A DNA stretch of 64,000 nt from Myxococcales bacterium 68-20 (GTDB taxonomy: Bacteria > Myxococcota_A > Polyangia > Polyangiales > Polyangiaceae): positions 68,264 to 132,263 of the forward strand of contig MKVQ01000019.1 of the NCBI GenBank assembly GCA_001899635.1, read 5' to 3'. A program made the translations under genes and the position numbers. A model generated the notes under the pieces. It was not told the origin of the DNA, did not search any database, and worked only from the letters and a program-made list of their open reading frames with translations. This document shows, one piece after another, positions 34,090 through 42,599 of this stretch. The stretch's first letter is position 1. Every line of letters starts with the position of its first letter.

Positions 34090-35732
34090 GTTGCCCACCT
34101 CTTGCGGAACGTCAGCCATGCCTCGAGCGCGAGGAGGATCGCCCCCACGAGCGCGATCGTCGCCGGCGGGCTGGCAGGGAGCCGCCACCGCGGCTCGGCC
34201 ACCGTCCCGAGTGGGGTGACGAGCGCAGGCGACTCGAGCGTCACCTCCGCGCGTGGGACCGTCTTTGCGACCACGATCTGCGACGAGCCCCCGAGGTGGG
34301 TGAGCACGTTGCCGACGAGCACGGGGAACGCGACGCGAAGGACGAGGTCGCTCGCCTCGGGGTCGATCCCGAGCCACACCCACGAGCTCGTCCCGGTTCC
34401 GCCCGCGACGAGCACCGGACCGGAGTCGAGCTCGACGAGGCTGCGTGCGCCGGGTGGCGAGGACGCGACCTTGGCGCGAAGCGCGGTGAGCTCGTCGAGC
34501 GCGACGCCGCGCAAGATCGGGTCCTCGAGCGCCAGCGACCGCAGATGCGTCTCGCCTCTTCCCACGCTCCGCGCCGTGAGCCCGATCTCCTTCGGCTCGA
34601 CCCCGACGAGAAGCGCCGGCACGCCCTGCGGACGACCGGTGCCGTCGCGGAGGACGACGGCAATCTCTGCGTTGTCGGGCGGCGGTCCGCCAGCGTTCAC
34701 GAGGGCGAGCTCCGTCACGCCGGCTGCGCGAAGTGCCTTCTCGATGAAGAACGACGCCGACGACGATTCGCTCTCGTCGCGGACGAGCGCAACCCGCGGT
34801 GGCCGCCGGGCGGACTCCTCGAGCGAAGCTTCGTCGTCGATCGCGAGCGCGTCGGGTCGGCCATCGTCCGGTTCGACGCGGGCGACGAGATGCCCCGCTC
34901 CGCGGAGGAGCACGCGCTCGTTCGCCTCGTCGCGCGCGGGCACTTCTAGCCGCCGGTCCGCGACGACGCGCCCCGCGAGAGTGACGACCAAACGCGCCCG
35001 GCGAGATGCCTCCGACGACGTAGCGATCGTGATCGACGCCTCGCGCTCCTCGTCGTCACGCGCATCCGGCGGCGTCCGCGTGTAGAGGCTCGTGATCCCG
35101 AGGTTGTCCTTGGTCTTCGCGCCGCCACCGAAGACGCGCTGCTCGGGCTTCGCGCCGAGCCGGCTCACGTCCGACTCGACGGCTCGATCCGTCAGGACGA
35201 CCACGCGCGCTCGGGTTGCGTGCGCGAGCCCCTCGGCGAGCGCTACCGCCTCGTCCATCGAGGCGACGGACCGCTCGGCCGCGATCGCTCGGATCGCCTC
35301 GTCGACGCGCGGCCCAGGCGCGGACGGAGCGAGCGCCACCTTCGGCTCCGCTCCCGCGAGGACGATCGCGATGCGCGCGCTCGGTCCCCGACTCGCCACG
35401 TCGCGGACGAGCCAGGCGCGCGCTTCGTCGAGCGGCACGCCCGACATCGACGCGGAGACATCGACGACGTAGACCGTCGCATCGGTCCGCTTCCCGGTCG
35501 GGCGAGCGGCAGCGACGACGAGCGCAGCGACTCCGAGGAGGCACGCGAGGAGCGCGAGGAGGCGGCGGACGTCGCGAATCCGCCGATTCTTCGCCACCGA
35601 ACGCGCGCCGAGGCGCCAGATCATCGTCGAAGGGACGCGGACGATCTGCCGGCGCCGGCGAACGAGGAAGGCGATCAGGACCGGGACGAGGAGCGCGAGC
35701 CCGGCGAGGAAGACGGGGGCGACGAGGTTCAT
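34086..35732 (-). CDS. BatA-like VWA membrane protein
   Basis: 548 residues. The N-terminus (LVAPVFLAGLALLVPVLIAFL, then VRVPSTMIWRLGARS) is the typical BatA/aerotolerance N-terminal module with two spans, followed by a VWA domain with MIDAS VVDVSASMSGVP. The last span is IALVGAILLALEAWLTFRKR. The family lies next to MoxR ATPases and DUF58 proteins in many bacteria. The start at 35732 overlaps the DUF58 stop (ATGA) and the stop overlaps the next start. Confidence 0.92.
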   Translation of the reverse strand: MNLVAPVFLAGLALLVPVLIAFLVRRRRQIVRVPSTMIWRLGARSVAKNRRIRDVRRLLALLACLLGVAALVVAAARPTGKRTDATVYVVDVSASMSGVPLDEARAWLVRDVASRGPSARIAIVLAGAEPKVALAPSAPGPRVDEAIRAIAAERSVASMDEAVALAEGLAHATRARVVVLTDRAVESDVSRLGAKPEQRVFGGGAKTKDNLGITSLYTRTPPDARDDEEREASITIATSSEASRRARLVVTLAGRVVADRRLEVPARDEANERVLLRGAGHLVARVEPDDGRPDALAIDDEASLEESARRPPRVALVRDESESSSASFFIEKALRAAGVTELALVNAGGPPPDNAEIAVVLRDGTGRPQGVPALLVGVEPKEIGLTARSVGRGETHLRSLALEDPILRGVALDELTALRAKVASSPPGARSLVELDSGPVLVAGGTGTSSWVWLGIDPEASDLVLRVAFPVLVGNVLTHLGGSSQIVVAKTVPRAEVTLESPALVTPLGTVAEPRWRLPASPPATIALVGAILLALEAWLTFRKRWAT

Positions 35733-36661
35733 CGCGCTCCCCTGCCGAGCAGCCCCGCACCGAGCGCACGCGTCACGATCGACTCGAACGGTTCGTCGGT
35801 CGTCGTTCGAACGACCGCGGCTTCGAGCGAACGTGCTCCGTCGTCGACATTCCGGCGATGAAGCGCAAGCGCCTCCTGGAAGCGCTCGCGCGCGCCGCGC
35901 TCCGGGAGCTCCACGATCTCGCCCGTCTCTTCGTCTTCGAGCTCGAAGCCCGACAGATCCGGAGGATCGACTTCGAACGGCGCCAGCACCTCGACGATCG
36001 CGACCTCGTGTCCCCGCCTCCGCGCCTCGCTCGCACCGGCGAGCACGCCTTGCGGCTCGAAGAGGTCGCTGATGATCACGCACACGCCTCGCCCGGGCGC
36101 TGCATCGAGCACCGTCCGCACCGTCGCCGGAAGGTCCGTGCTCCCGACCGCAGCGAGGCGGTCGAGCATCGCGAGAAGGCGTGGGAGGCCGCCTCGCCCG
36201 CTCACGGGCCGATGCGCCTGCGCCTGCCCTCCCGAGCCGACCGCGAGCGCGACCCGGTCTTCTCCACCGAGCGCCACCGCCGCGAAGCCGGCAGCGATCC
36301 GCGCCGCGTGGCGAACCTTCGTCGGCCGGCCATAGGACATCGAGGCGCTCTGATCGACGACGAGCGTGAGCCGGAGCGGGGCCTCGTCCGCGACGAGGCG
36401 CACGAGGAGGCGCTCGAGACGCGCATACGCATGCCAAGCGATGCGGCGCGTGTCGTCGCCGGCCTCGTACGGACGAAGATCGATCGTCTCGGTCCCTCCA
36501 CCGACGCGGCGCGTTCTCCGACGCCCTCGCTGTCGCGCGCTCGCATGCTTCCGCGCGATGATCGAGAGGCGGCCCAGGCGCCCCGCGATCTCGGGGGAGA
36601 GAAGCGACGCATCGTCGTCGGCGGGCACGGAGAGCTCGTGAATCGCGGTCGCGGCCGACAT
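35729..36661 (-). CDS. DUF58 (VWA-like) protein
   Basis: 310 residues. The family box IDLRPYEAGDDTRRIAWHAYAR (usually DxRxYxPGDDxRxIDW) is clear, followed by a VWA-like domain with VVDQSASMSYG. The protein is soluble. DUF58 proteins are encoded with MoxR ATPases and VWA proteins, and are thought to be their targets. The MoxR stop lies 3 bases upstream. Confidence 0.93.
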   Translation of the reverse strand: MSAATAIHELSVPADDDASLLSPEIAGRLGRLSIIARKHASARQRGRRRTRRVGGGTETIDLRPYEAGDDTRRIAWHAYARLERLLVRLVADEAPLRLTLVVDQSASMSYGRPTKVRHAARIAAGFAAVALGGEDRVALAVGSGGQAQAHRPVSGRGGLPRLLAMLDRLAAVGSTDLPATVRTVLDAAPGRGVCVIISDLFEPQGVLAGASEARRRGHEVAIVEVLAPFEVDPPDLSGFELEDEETGEIVELPERGARERFQEALALHRRNVDDGARSLEAAVVRTTTDEPFESIVTRALGAGLLGRGAR

Positions 36662-36664
36662 CGC

Positions 36665-37714
36665 TCAGCCCACGGCGGTGGTCGCGAGGATCTGCGCCAC
36701 CACGGTGTCGGAGGTCATGCCCTCGGCCTCGGCCTCGAAGCGCAGCCCGATGCGATGACGGAGGACGTTCGGAGCCGCCGCGGCGATGTCCTCGATCGCA
36801 ACCACGCCGCGACCAGCGGCGAGCGCACGTGCTCGACCGCACGCCATCAGCGCCTGCATCGCACGCGGGCCCGCCCCGTAGCGCGCAGCTCGATGGCCGT
36901 GCGTCGCGAGGACCAGCTTCGCCGCGTATTGCTCGACGTGGGGCGCCGCGACGATGCTCCGCGCGACGCTCCGCGCGAAGACGAGCTCCTCGGGCGACGA
37001 GAGCGGTGACGGCGGCGGCGGATCCTCGGCCCGCGCGCCGATGAGCGTGAGGGTCTCGAGGTCCGGCATTCGCACGATCAGCTTCACGAGGAAGCGATCG
37101 AGCTGGGCCTCGGGGAGCGGGTACACGCCCTCCATCTCGATCGGGTTCTCCGTCGCGAGGACGAAGAACGGATCGGGGAGCGGAATCGGCTTTCCCTCGA
37201 CCGAGACGGTGCGCTCCGCCATCGCCTCGAGGAGGGCGCTCTGCGTCTTCGGCGTGGCGCGGTTGATCTCGTCGGCGAGGACGAGGTTCGCGAAGATCGG
37301 TCCCTGCCGGTACGTGAGGTCCTTCCCCCCGTTCGGCGTCGTCACCACGAGGCTGGTGCCGAGCACGTCGCTCGGCATGAGGTCGGGCGTGAACTGGATG
37401 CGCGCAAACGAGCCTCCCACGAGACGCGCGAGCGTCCGCACGATCTGCGTCTTGCCGAGGCCCGGCGCGCCCTCGAGGAGCACGTGACCGCCGGCGACGA
37501 GAGCCTGGACGACCCCCGCGACGATCGCATCCTGACCGAGGATCATCGCGCGGAGAGCCTGTTCGAGCTCGAAGACGATCCTCCGGGCCTCGTGCATCCG
37601 CGCCTCGACCGCTTCGTGGGCGCGCGGCGATCCGTTCGCGTGACCGTCGTGGGCACGGCCGTTCGTCACCGGCGGGAGTGCCTGACCGTTCATGTGCTGA
37701 TGCTGAATCGTCAT
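36665..37714 (-). CDS. moxR: MoxR-family AAA+ ATPase
   Basis: 349 residues. Walker A GAPGLGKTQIVRTLA, Walker B LADEINRATPKTQSALLEAM and TENPIEMEGVYPLPEAQLDRF are typical MoxR motifs. The first ~35 residues form a His/Gly-rich N-terminal extension. MoxR proteins act as chaperones for VWA-containing complexes, here those encoded downstream. The start at 37714 overlaps the stop of the large coiled-coil protein (ATGA). Confidence 0.95.
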   Translation of the reverse strand: MTIQHQHMNGQALPPVTNGRAHDGHANGSPRAHEAVEARMHEARRIVFELEQALRAMILGQDAIVAGVVQALVAGGHVLLEGAPGLGKTQIVRTLARLVGGSFARIQFTPDLMPSDVLGTSLVVTTPNGGKDLTYRQGPIFANLVLADEINRATPKTQSALLEAMAERTVSVEGKPIPLPDPFFVLATENPIEMEGVYPLPEAQLDRFLVKLIVRMPDLETLTLIGARAEDPPPPSPLSSPEELVFARSVARSIVAAPHVEQYAAKLVLATHGHRAARYGAGPRAMQALMACGRARALAAGRGVVAIEDIAAAAPNVLRHRIGLRFEAEAEGMTSDTVVAQILATTAVG

Positions 37715-39555
37715 GGTCGGTTCCTGGTTTCTTCGTCGCCACCGGGGCGAATCGAGCTGAAGTAGCGTCGTACGGTCGGTCGCCGTGCCGCCGGCACCGA
37801 GTCCTCGCGCAGGCCGTCCTCCACGACCGTGTCGTAGGACGGAAAGATTTCGCGGAAGGCGCGCGGGTCACCGCCGCGTCCCATCCCCTCGATCGCGCTC
37901 ACGGCACGCTCGCCCTCGCGCACGTCGGCACGTGCCTGGAGATCGCCTCCGACCGTCACGCGGCGCTGCTCGGGACCAGGAGCACGATCGCCCGCTCCAG
38001 GGCCTGCGCCGGGCGCGCCGCTCGGATCGCCATTGTCCGAAGGCGCCGTCCTCGACGCGCCGGCGCCGTCTCTTCCCGAGTCGCCGTCGCGGCCGTCGCG
38101 GCCATCGCCATTGCCGTCCCGGCCCCCGCCCGAGCGATCCCCTTTCAATGCAGCATGCATGGCTCGATCGAGCTCCGATGCATCGTCCACGACCCGCGCC
38201 ATCCTGCTCGCGCTCGCGGCGTCGCGGCTCGCCTTCTCGAGGGCGGAGATCTCACGCTCGGCGCGCTCCATCGCGCGACTCGCCGCTTCCTTGTCGCCGC
38301 GCGCGGCCGCGTCGCGCGCCTCGGCGAGCGCGGCGGCGGCGCGGGACCAGGCCGCCTCGCGCGCCCCCTGCCCCTCCTTGCCCTTGCCGTCCTGGCCCTT
38401 GCCGGACGTGTCCTTCTTGCCGGACGCATCCTTGCCCGCCGATTTCTCGGCAGCCGCGCGTGCCGCCGCCTCGGCGCGCTCGAGACGCTCGACCATCTTG
38501 CGAAGCGATTCCTTGTCGCCGCCGGCCGAGTCGAGATCCCTCTTCAGCTTCGCGAGTGCCTCGGATGCCGTCGCGCTCGCACGCGACGGACGGCCCGCCC
38601 CCTCCTTGCCGGATGTGTCGTCGGCGGCCTTTCCCTTCGCAGCAGCCGATGCTCCCTCGAGCTCGTCTCTCAGCGAGCGGAGCGAACGCGCCTGGTCGCG
38701 CTCGTCGGCCTCGAGCGCGCGCGCCGCCTTCCGCATGCTCTCGAGGGCCTCGAGCGCACTCCGCCGGTCGCCTCGCTGCGCCGCCTCGGACGCACGGCGT
38801 GCCGCTTCGACGAGCTCCTCGGCTGCGGGCGGTTGCGGCGCGAGCATCTTCTTCTCTTCGCTCGCGACTCGAGGCGCGTTCGCCGCGGCCTCCTCCGCCG
38901 CCTTCCTCAGCGCTGCAGCCGCCGCCGCCTCTCGGCCCGTCACGGGATTGAGGACGCGTTCGATGACGACGCGATCGATGCCCCCCACCGCGAGCCCGAG
39001 GATCACCGCCCCACCGGCTCCGAGCAGCCACCGGATCTCCCGTCGCGAACGCACCTGCGGAGACGGCACCAGCACGCGCTCGACGTCGAGCCCGCAAACA
39101 ACCGCTCTCGCGCGCTCGACAGCGAAACGTGCCATCTCGTCTTCGCGCCGGTCACGCTCGAACGCAAAGCCGCTCGCGATGACCTCTGCGAGGCCGCGCG
39201 CATCGTCGAGGTGCCGCGCCGAAGCGAGGAGCGACGGCCGCCTCCGCCACGCCCTCACAGCCACGATTGCGAGCGCAACGCCGGCGAAGGCGATTCCGAG
39301 GACGATGGCTCGGACCGCCGCTCTCCAGGGATCGACGGGATGCGCCAATGGCCAGAGGAAGGGTCGCGCCCCCGCTCCGACGGCTGCGGCGGCGCAGACG
39401 AGCGCTGCATGGCGAGCGACCTCCGCACGCACACCGAGCCATCCGAGACGACGCCGCGCCGCAACGATGACACGGGCGAGCGGCTCGGGGGTCACGTCGA
39501 GTCCGACACTCGCCGGCTCGCCAACGTTGGTCACCACACCGCCTTCGCCGCTCAT
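37711..39555 (-). CDS. DUF4175-like membrane protein with long coiled coil
   Basis: 614 residues. Three membrane spans lie in the first ~200 residues (HAALVCAAAAVGAGARPFLW, AIVLGIAFAGVALAIVAV, WLLGAGGAVILGLAVG). A ~330-residue Ala/Glu/Arg-rich helical region and a low-complexity Gly/Asp/Lys section (GRDGNGDGRDGRDGD) follow. Layout and position before a MoxR gene resemble DUF4175 proteins; this is by general layout only. The start at 39555 follows GGAAAG. It is the first gene of the five-gene operon. Function unknown. Confidence 0.82.
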   Translation of the reverse strand: MSGEGGVVTNVGEPASVGLDVTPEPLARVIVAARRRLGWLGVRAEVARHAALVCAAAAVGAGARPFLWPLAHPVDPWRAAVRAIVLGIAFAGVALAIVAVRAWRRRPSLLASARHLDDARGLAEVIASGFAFERDRREDEMARFAVERARAVVCGLDVERVLVPSPQVRSRREIRWLLGAGGAVILGLAVGGIDRVVIERVLNPVTGREAAAAAALRKAAEEAAANAPRVASEEKKMLAPQPPAAEELVEAARRASEAAQRGDRRSALEALESMRKAARALEADERDQARSLRSLRDELEGASAAAKGKAADDTSGKEGAGRPSRASATASEALAKLKRDLDSAGGDKESLRKMVERLERAEAAARAAAEKSAGKDASGKKDTSGKGQDGKGKEGQGAREAAWSRAAAALAEARDAAARGDKEAASRAMERAEREISALEKASRDAASASRMARVVDDASELDRAMHAALKGDRSGGGRDGNGDGRDGRDGDSGRDGAGASRTAPSDNGDPSGAPGAGPGAGDRAPGPEQRRVTVGGDLQARADVREGERAVSAIEGMGRGGDPRAFREIFPSYDTVVEDGLREDSVPAARRPTVRRYFSSIRPGGDEETRNRP

Positions 39556-39862
39556 CGGGGATCTTTCCGGAGGTGGAACGTGCCGCTGCCCATGTTGGCG
39601 GCTTCGCCTGGCAGGCACGGTCGGAGAACGCTCCTTCGTCCTCACGCCTTCCGCGCAGACATTCACAAGGAGCCGTGGTTCCGTCGCCGGGTCGGCGGAG
39701 AGTGTGACCGTCCCCCCCTCGCCCCCCCTGCGTCACTGGCGCCTCACGAGCTTCCACGACGGCTTTCGTGGATGATCTCGCGCGTTAAGAGGGACGCCCC
39801 CGAAGCGCGTCCGTGCCCTGCCCCGCTTGTCGGCGGGTAGGCACAGGACTAGCGTGCGGCGC
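39556..39862. other. Divergent intergenic region, 307 bp
   Basis: It lies between the start of the MoxR-operon protein (minus) and the lipoprotein at 39863 (plus), so it should carry two promoters. Two short hairpins are visible: CCACGA/TCGTGG (39754-39771) and GGACGC/GCGTCC (39792-39812). No other feature seen. Confidence 0.5.
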
Positions 39863-40501
39863 ATGAAGACCCGCCTGTTCCTCGCCTCCGCCCTCGTCCT
39901 CTCCCTCGCCGCCACCGCATGCGGCGGCGGCGCGAAGCCCGCCGACGCGCCGGAGAGCAACGCCGGCATCACCGAGACGTCGGCGAAGGAGGACATGCCC
40001 CCGCCGCCCTCGAACGAGAGCGATGCGCCCGCAGCTCCGGCGGCGGACACCGCGGCGAACGCCGGCCCGGCCGGCGGCGTGATCAAGCTCGCCGCGATGA
40101 AGCTCACCCCGATCAAGAAGGGCAGCAAGGACAAGCCCGTCGAGCTGAAGGCGGACGGGTCCGTCACGATCGACGGCAAGCCGGCGGCGACGATCAAGGG
40201 CGACTCGGTCGACTCGAGCGGCGGGACCTCGATGCTCACCGTGGGCATCGACGGCAGCCTCGTCGGCAACGGCGTGCAGCCCGGCTACAAGTTCGAAGGT
40301 GACGAGCTCGTCAACGAGAACGGCACGAAGCTCTCCGTCGACGACGAGGGCACGGTCTCGATGACGAAGGACGGCAAGAGCGAGCCGATCGTGAAGGCCG
40401 AGGGCGGCGCAGCGTCGAAGCGTGCGGCGCTCGTGGCCACCGTGCTCTGGATGACCGTTCCGAGCGCAAGCGCCAAGGCGCCGGCGAAGCCGAAGAAGTA
40501 G
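39863..40501 (+). CDS. Secreted lipoprotein of unknown function
   Basis: 212 residues. Lipoprotein signal MKTRLFLASALVLSLAATAC with Cys at 20, then an Ala/Pro/Asp-rich linker and a ~130-residue strand-rich part (KPVELKADGSVTIDGKPAAT, VNENGTKLSVDDEGTVSM) with regular short strands. A second hydrophobic stretch near the C-terminus (AALVATVLWMTVPSAS) is unusual for a lipoprotein. It ends one base before the NuoM-like gene, which is convergent. No family recognised. Confidence 0.82.
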   Translation: MKTRLFLASALVLSLAATACGGGAKPADAPESNAGITETSAKEDMPPPPSNESDAPAAPAADTAANAGPAGGVIKLAAMKLTPIKKGSKDKPVELKADGSVTIDGKPAATIKGDSVDSSGGTSMLTVGIDGSLVGNGVQPGYKFEGDELVNENGTKLSVDDEGTVSMTKDGKSEPIVKAEGGAASKRAALVATVLWMTVPSASAKAPAKPKK

Positions 40502-42598
40502 TCAGCGCAGGGCAACCTGGTCGGGGCCCGGCGGGCTCACCGCATTGGCCAGGTCGCGGACGGTGCCGGTCGCCTGCGAGACGATCGGCGCCGGCCACAG
40601 GCCCAGGAGGACGACGAGCAGGACGAGCGGAGCCACGCTCGTCCACTCGCGTCCCGTCAGATCGGGGAACCTCCCGCCGAAAGGCTCGAGCAGCTCGCTC
40701 TTCTTCCACTCCGGAGCGAGCGGACCGAAGGCTACGCGGGAGATCGCGGAGAGATGGGCCACCGCGATGATCACGAGCGCGATCGCAGCGACGATCGCGA
40801 GCGGTGCATAGCTCGAGAGGACGCCAAGCAAGGCGAGGAGCGGGCCCCATGCGCCGCCGAGGCCGAGCACGCCCGCCTGCGCGAGGCCGGCCGCCGCGAG
40901 CGACGTCGCCCATCCGGGGAGCTGCGAGGCGATGCCTTCGAGCCGCGTCACGTCACTCGTACGCGCGCGCTCGCGAATCGCGGCGATTAGCAGAAGGAAG
41001 ACGCCACACGCGAGTGCTCGCGTCGAGCCGAGCACGATCGCGCCGGAGAGTCCTTGCGGCGTGAGCGAGCCCGCTCCGAGGAGGACGAAGCCGGCCTGCG
41101 TCGTCGTCGCCGAGGCCGCCATGCGCCGGAGGTCCTTCTGCCCGAGCGCCGAGAGCGCGCCATAGGCAGCCGCGATCGCGCCCAGCGCGACGACGATCCC
41201 GGAGGCCCATCGCATTCCCTCCGGCAGCACCGCGCAGCCGACGCGTAGGAACGCGCAGAGCCCGATCGCGGGCAGCGCCGTCGCCACGAGGATGCCCGTC
41301 GCGGACGGCGCCTCGACGAGGACGTCGGCGAGCCACCCGTGCCCAGGGAACGCCGCGAGGAAGAAGAGCGATGCGACGAGCACCATCGCGAAGCAGACCT
41401 TCACGAGCGCGCCGCCGAGGAACGTCGCGCCTTTTGCGTCGAGCGCGACGCGCGAAAGCTCGGGCAGGCTGAACGTCGTGGTCACCTTCGTACCGTCGAC
41501 GAGGAACGTCGGATCCGCGTGACGCGCGATCGCGATGATCGCGATCGCGAGCAGGACGAGCGCGAAGAGCCCGGGGACCGCGAGACGCATCGCAGCAGCT
41601 CGGCGGCCGAGGCCACCCCATGTGCCGACGAGGAGCGCGGCGGAGACGACGGCGATCGACGAGAAGAAGAGGAAGAGAAGACCATCCATCGCCGCGAGGG
41701 CGCCCATCACGGCGGCGTCGAGCACGAGGAGGCCCGCGTGGTAGCCCGCGACTCCTCCTCCACGAACCGAGCTCGGACGTTCAGGCAGGACCGCGAGGAG
41801 CGTGACCAGGCTCGTGACGAGGAGCGACGTCGCGGCGATCCCGTCGACGCCGAGGTACACCTCCGCGGAGAGGCCTCGGATCCAGACCACGTGCTCGATG
41901 AACTGGAGGCCGTCGTTGCCGTCGGCGCGCGAGACGTCCGGGGTGAAGCCTCGATAGACGTAGCCCGCGAGCAGCGTCTGGATGCCGAGCGCGAGGATGG
42001 CGACGAGATGAGGCGTGCGCTCGTCGCGCCTTCCGAGAAGACGCGCCACGAACGTCGCGATCGCGCCGAGGAGCGGAACGCCGACGAGCAGCGAGAGGAC
42101 GTGCGCGTCCAGCGCACCGAGGACGCCGCCTCTCCGAGCGCGCACGCCCATCGCGACCTCGCCCGATTGCTCGTCCGACGTCGTGACCACGATGTGCCCG
42201 AAGAGCTGGCGCTGTCGCGCGGAGGGCTCGGGCGTCCATGCGATGTTCGCCTTGCGCGAGGCGCCCGGCGGGACGGTGATCGGCAAGCTCCCATCGACGA
42301 TCCGAGCCGAGAGCCGAGGGGGCACGCGCGGATCGGCGGCGTCGCCGCGCACGGCGACCCGCGATACGACGAGCGGCTCCTTGCCGTCGTTGACGATCAC
42401 GAGCTCGGCCGAATGACTCGGTCCTCCCGCGGGATCGGCGCGGAGGTCGATCGGACCGCGACCTCCGGAGACCGTCTCGAGGCGCACCGTACCGGCGCGA
42501 CGCGACTCCTGAGCGCGCGCGGTCCCCGCCGCCGCCGCGACGAGCGCGATGACGAGAAGCAGACCGTGAAGCACGCGCCAGAGAGGCCCGAAGACCAT
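40502..42598 (-). CDS. Complex I NuoM/N-like membrane protein with N-terminal extracytoplasmic domain
   Basis: 698 residues. A signal peptide (LLLVIALVAAAAGTARAQ) and a ~110-residue beta-rich domain (SAELVIVNDGKEPLVVSRVA) precede about 13 membrane spans. The membrane part follows the NuoM plan: FPGHGWLADVLVEAPSATG aligns with the family's FPLHTWLPDAHVEAPTAGS, and DLRRMAASATTTQAGFVLLG with DIKRLLAYSSxSHLGFVLLG. Lys residues expected in the pump (family FAVKVPLFP and LLKMG) are replaced, and the later NHG-type His is absent (GSTRALAC). A proton-pump role is therefore doubtful. Its ATG is one base past the stop of the NuoL-like gene. Confidence 0.82.
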   Translation of the reverse strand: MVFGPLWRVLHGLLLVIALVAAAAGTARAQESRRAGTVRLETVSGGRGPIDLRADPAGGPSHSAELVIVNDGKEPLVVSRVAVRGDAADPRVPPRLSARIVDGSLPITVPPGASRKANIAWTPEPSARQRQLFGHIVVTTSDEQSGEVAMGVRARRGGVLGALDAHVLSLLVGVPLLGAIATFVARLLGRRDERTPHLVAILALGIQTLLAGYVYRGFTPDVSRADGNDGLQFIEHVVWIRGLSAEVYLGVDGIAATSLLVTSLVTLLAVLPERPSSVRGGGVAGYHAGLLVLDAAVMGALAAMDGLLFLFFSSIAVVSAALLVGTWGGLGRRAAAMRLAVPGLFALVLLAIAIIAIARHADPTFLVDGTKVTTTFSLPELSRVALDAKGATFLGGALVKVCFAMVLVASLFFLAAFPGHGWLADVLVEAPSATGILVATALPAIGLCAFLRVGCAVLPEGMRWASGIVVALGAIAAAYGALSALGQKDLRRMAASATTTQAGFVLLGAGSLTPQGLSGAIVLGSTRALACGVFLLLIAAIRERARTSDVTRLEGIASQLPGWATSLAAAGLAQAGVLGLGGAWGPLLALLGVLSSYAPLAIVAAIALVIIAVAHLSAISRVAFGPLAPEWKKSELLEPFGGRFPDLTGREWTSVAPLVLLVVLLGLWPAPIVSQATGTVRDLANAVSPPGPDQVALR

Positions 42599-42599
42599 G

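Noticed and set aside
34086-37871. 1261-codon continuous minus frame across MoxR, DUF58 and the BatA-like gene
   Set aside because: The real MoxR and DUF58 genes occupy other frames in the upstream part. The BatA-like protein begins at 35732 with a proper N-terminus and an ATGA overlap.
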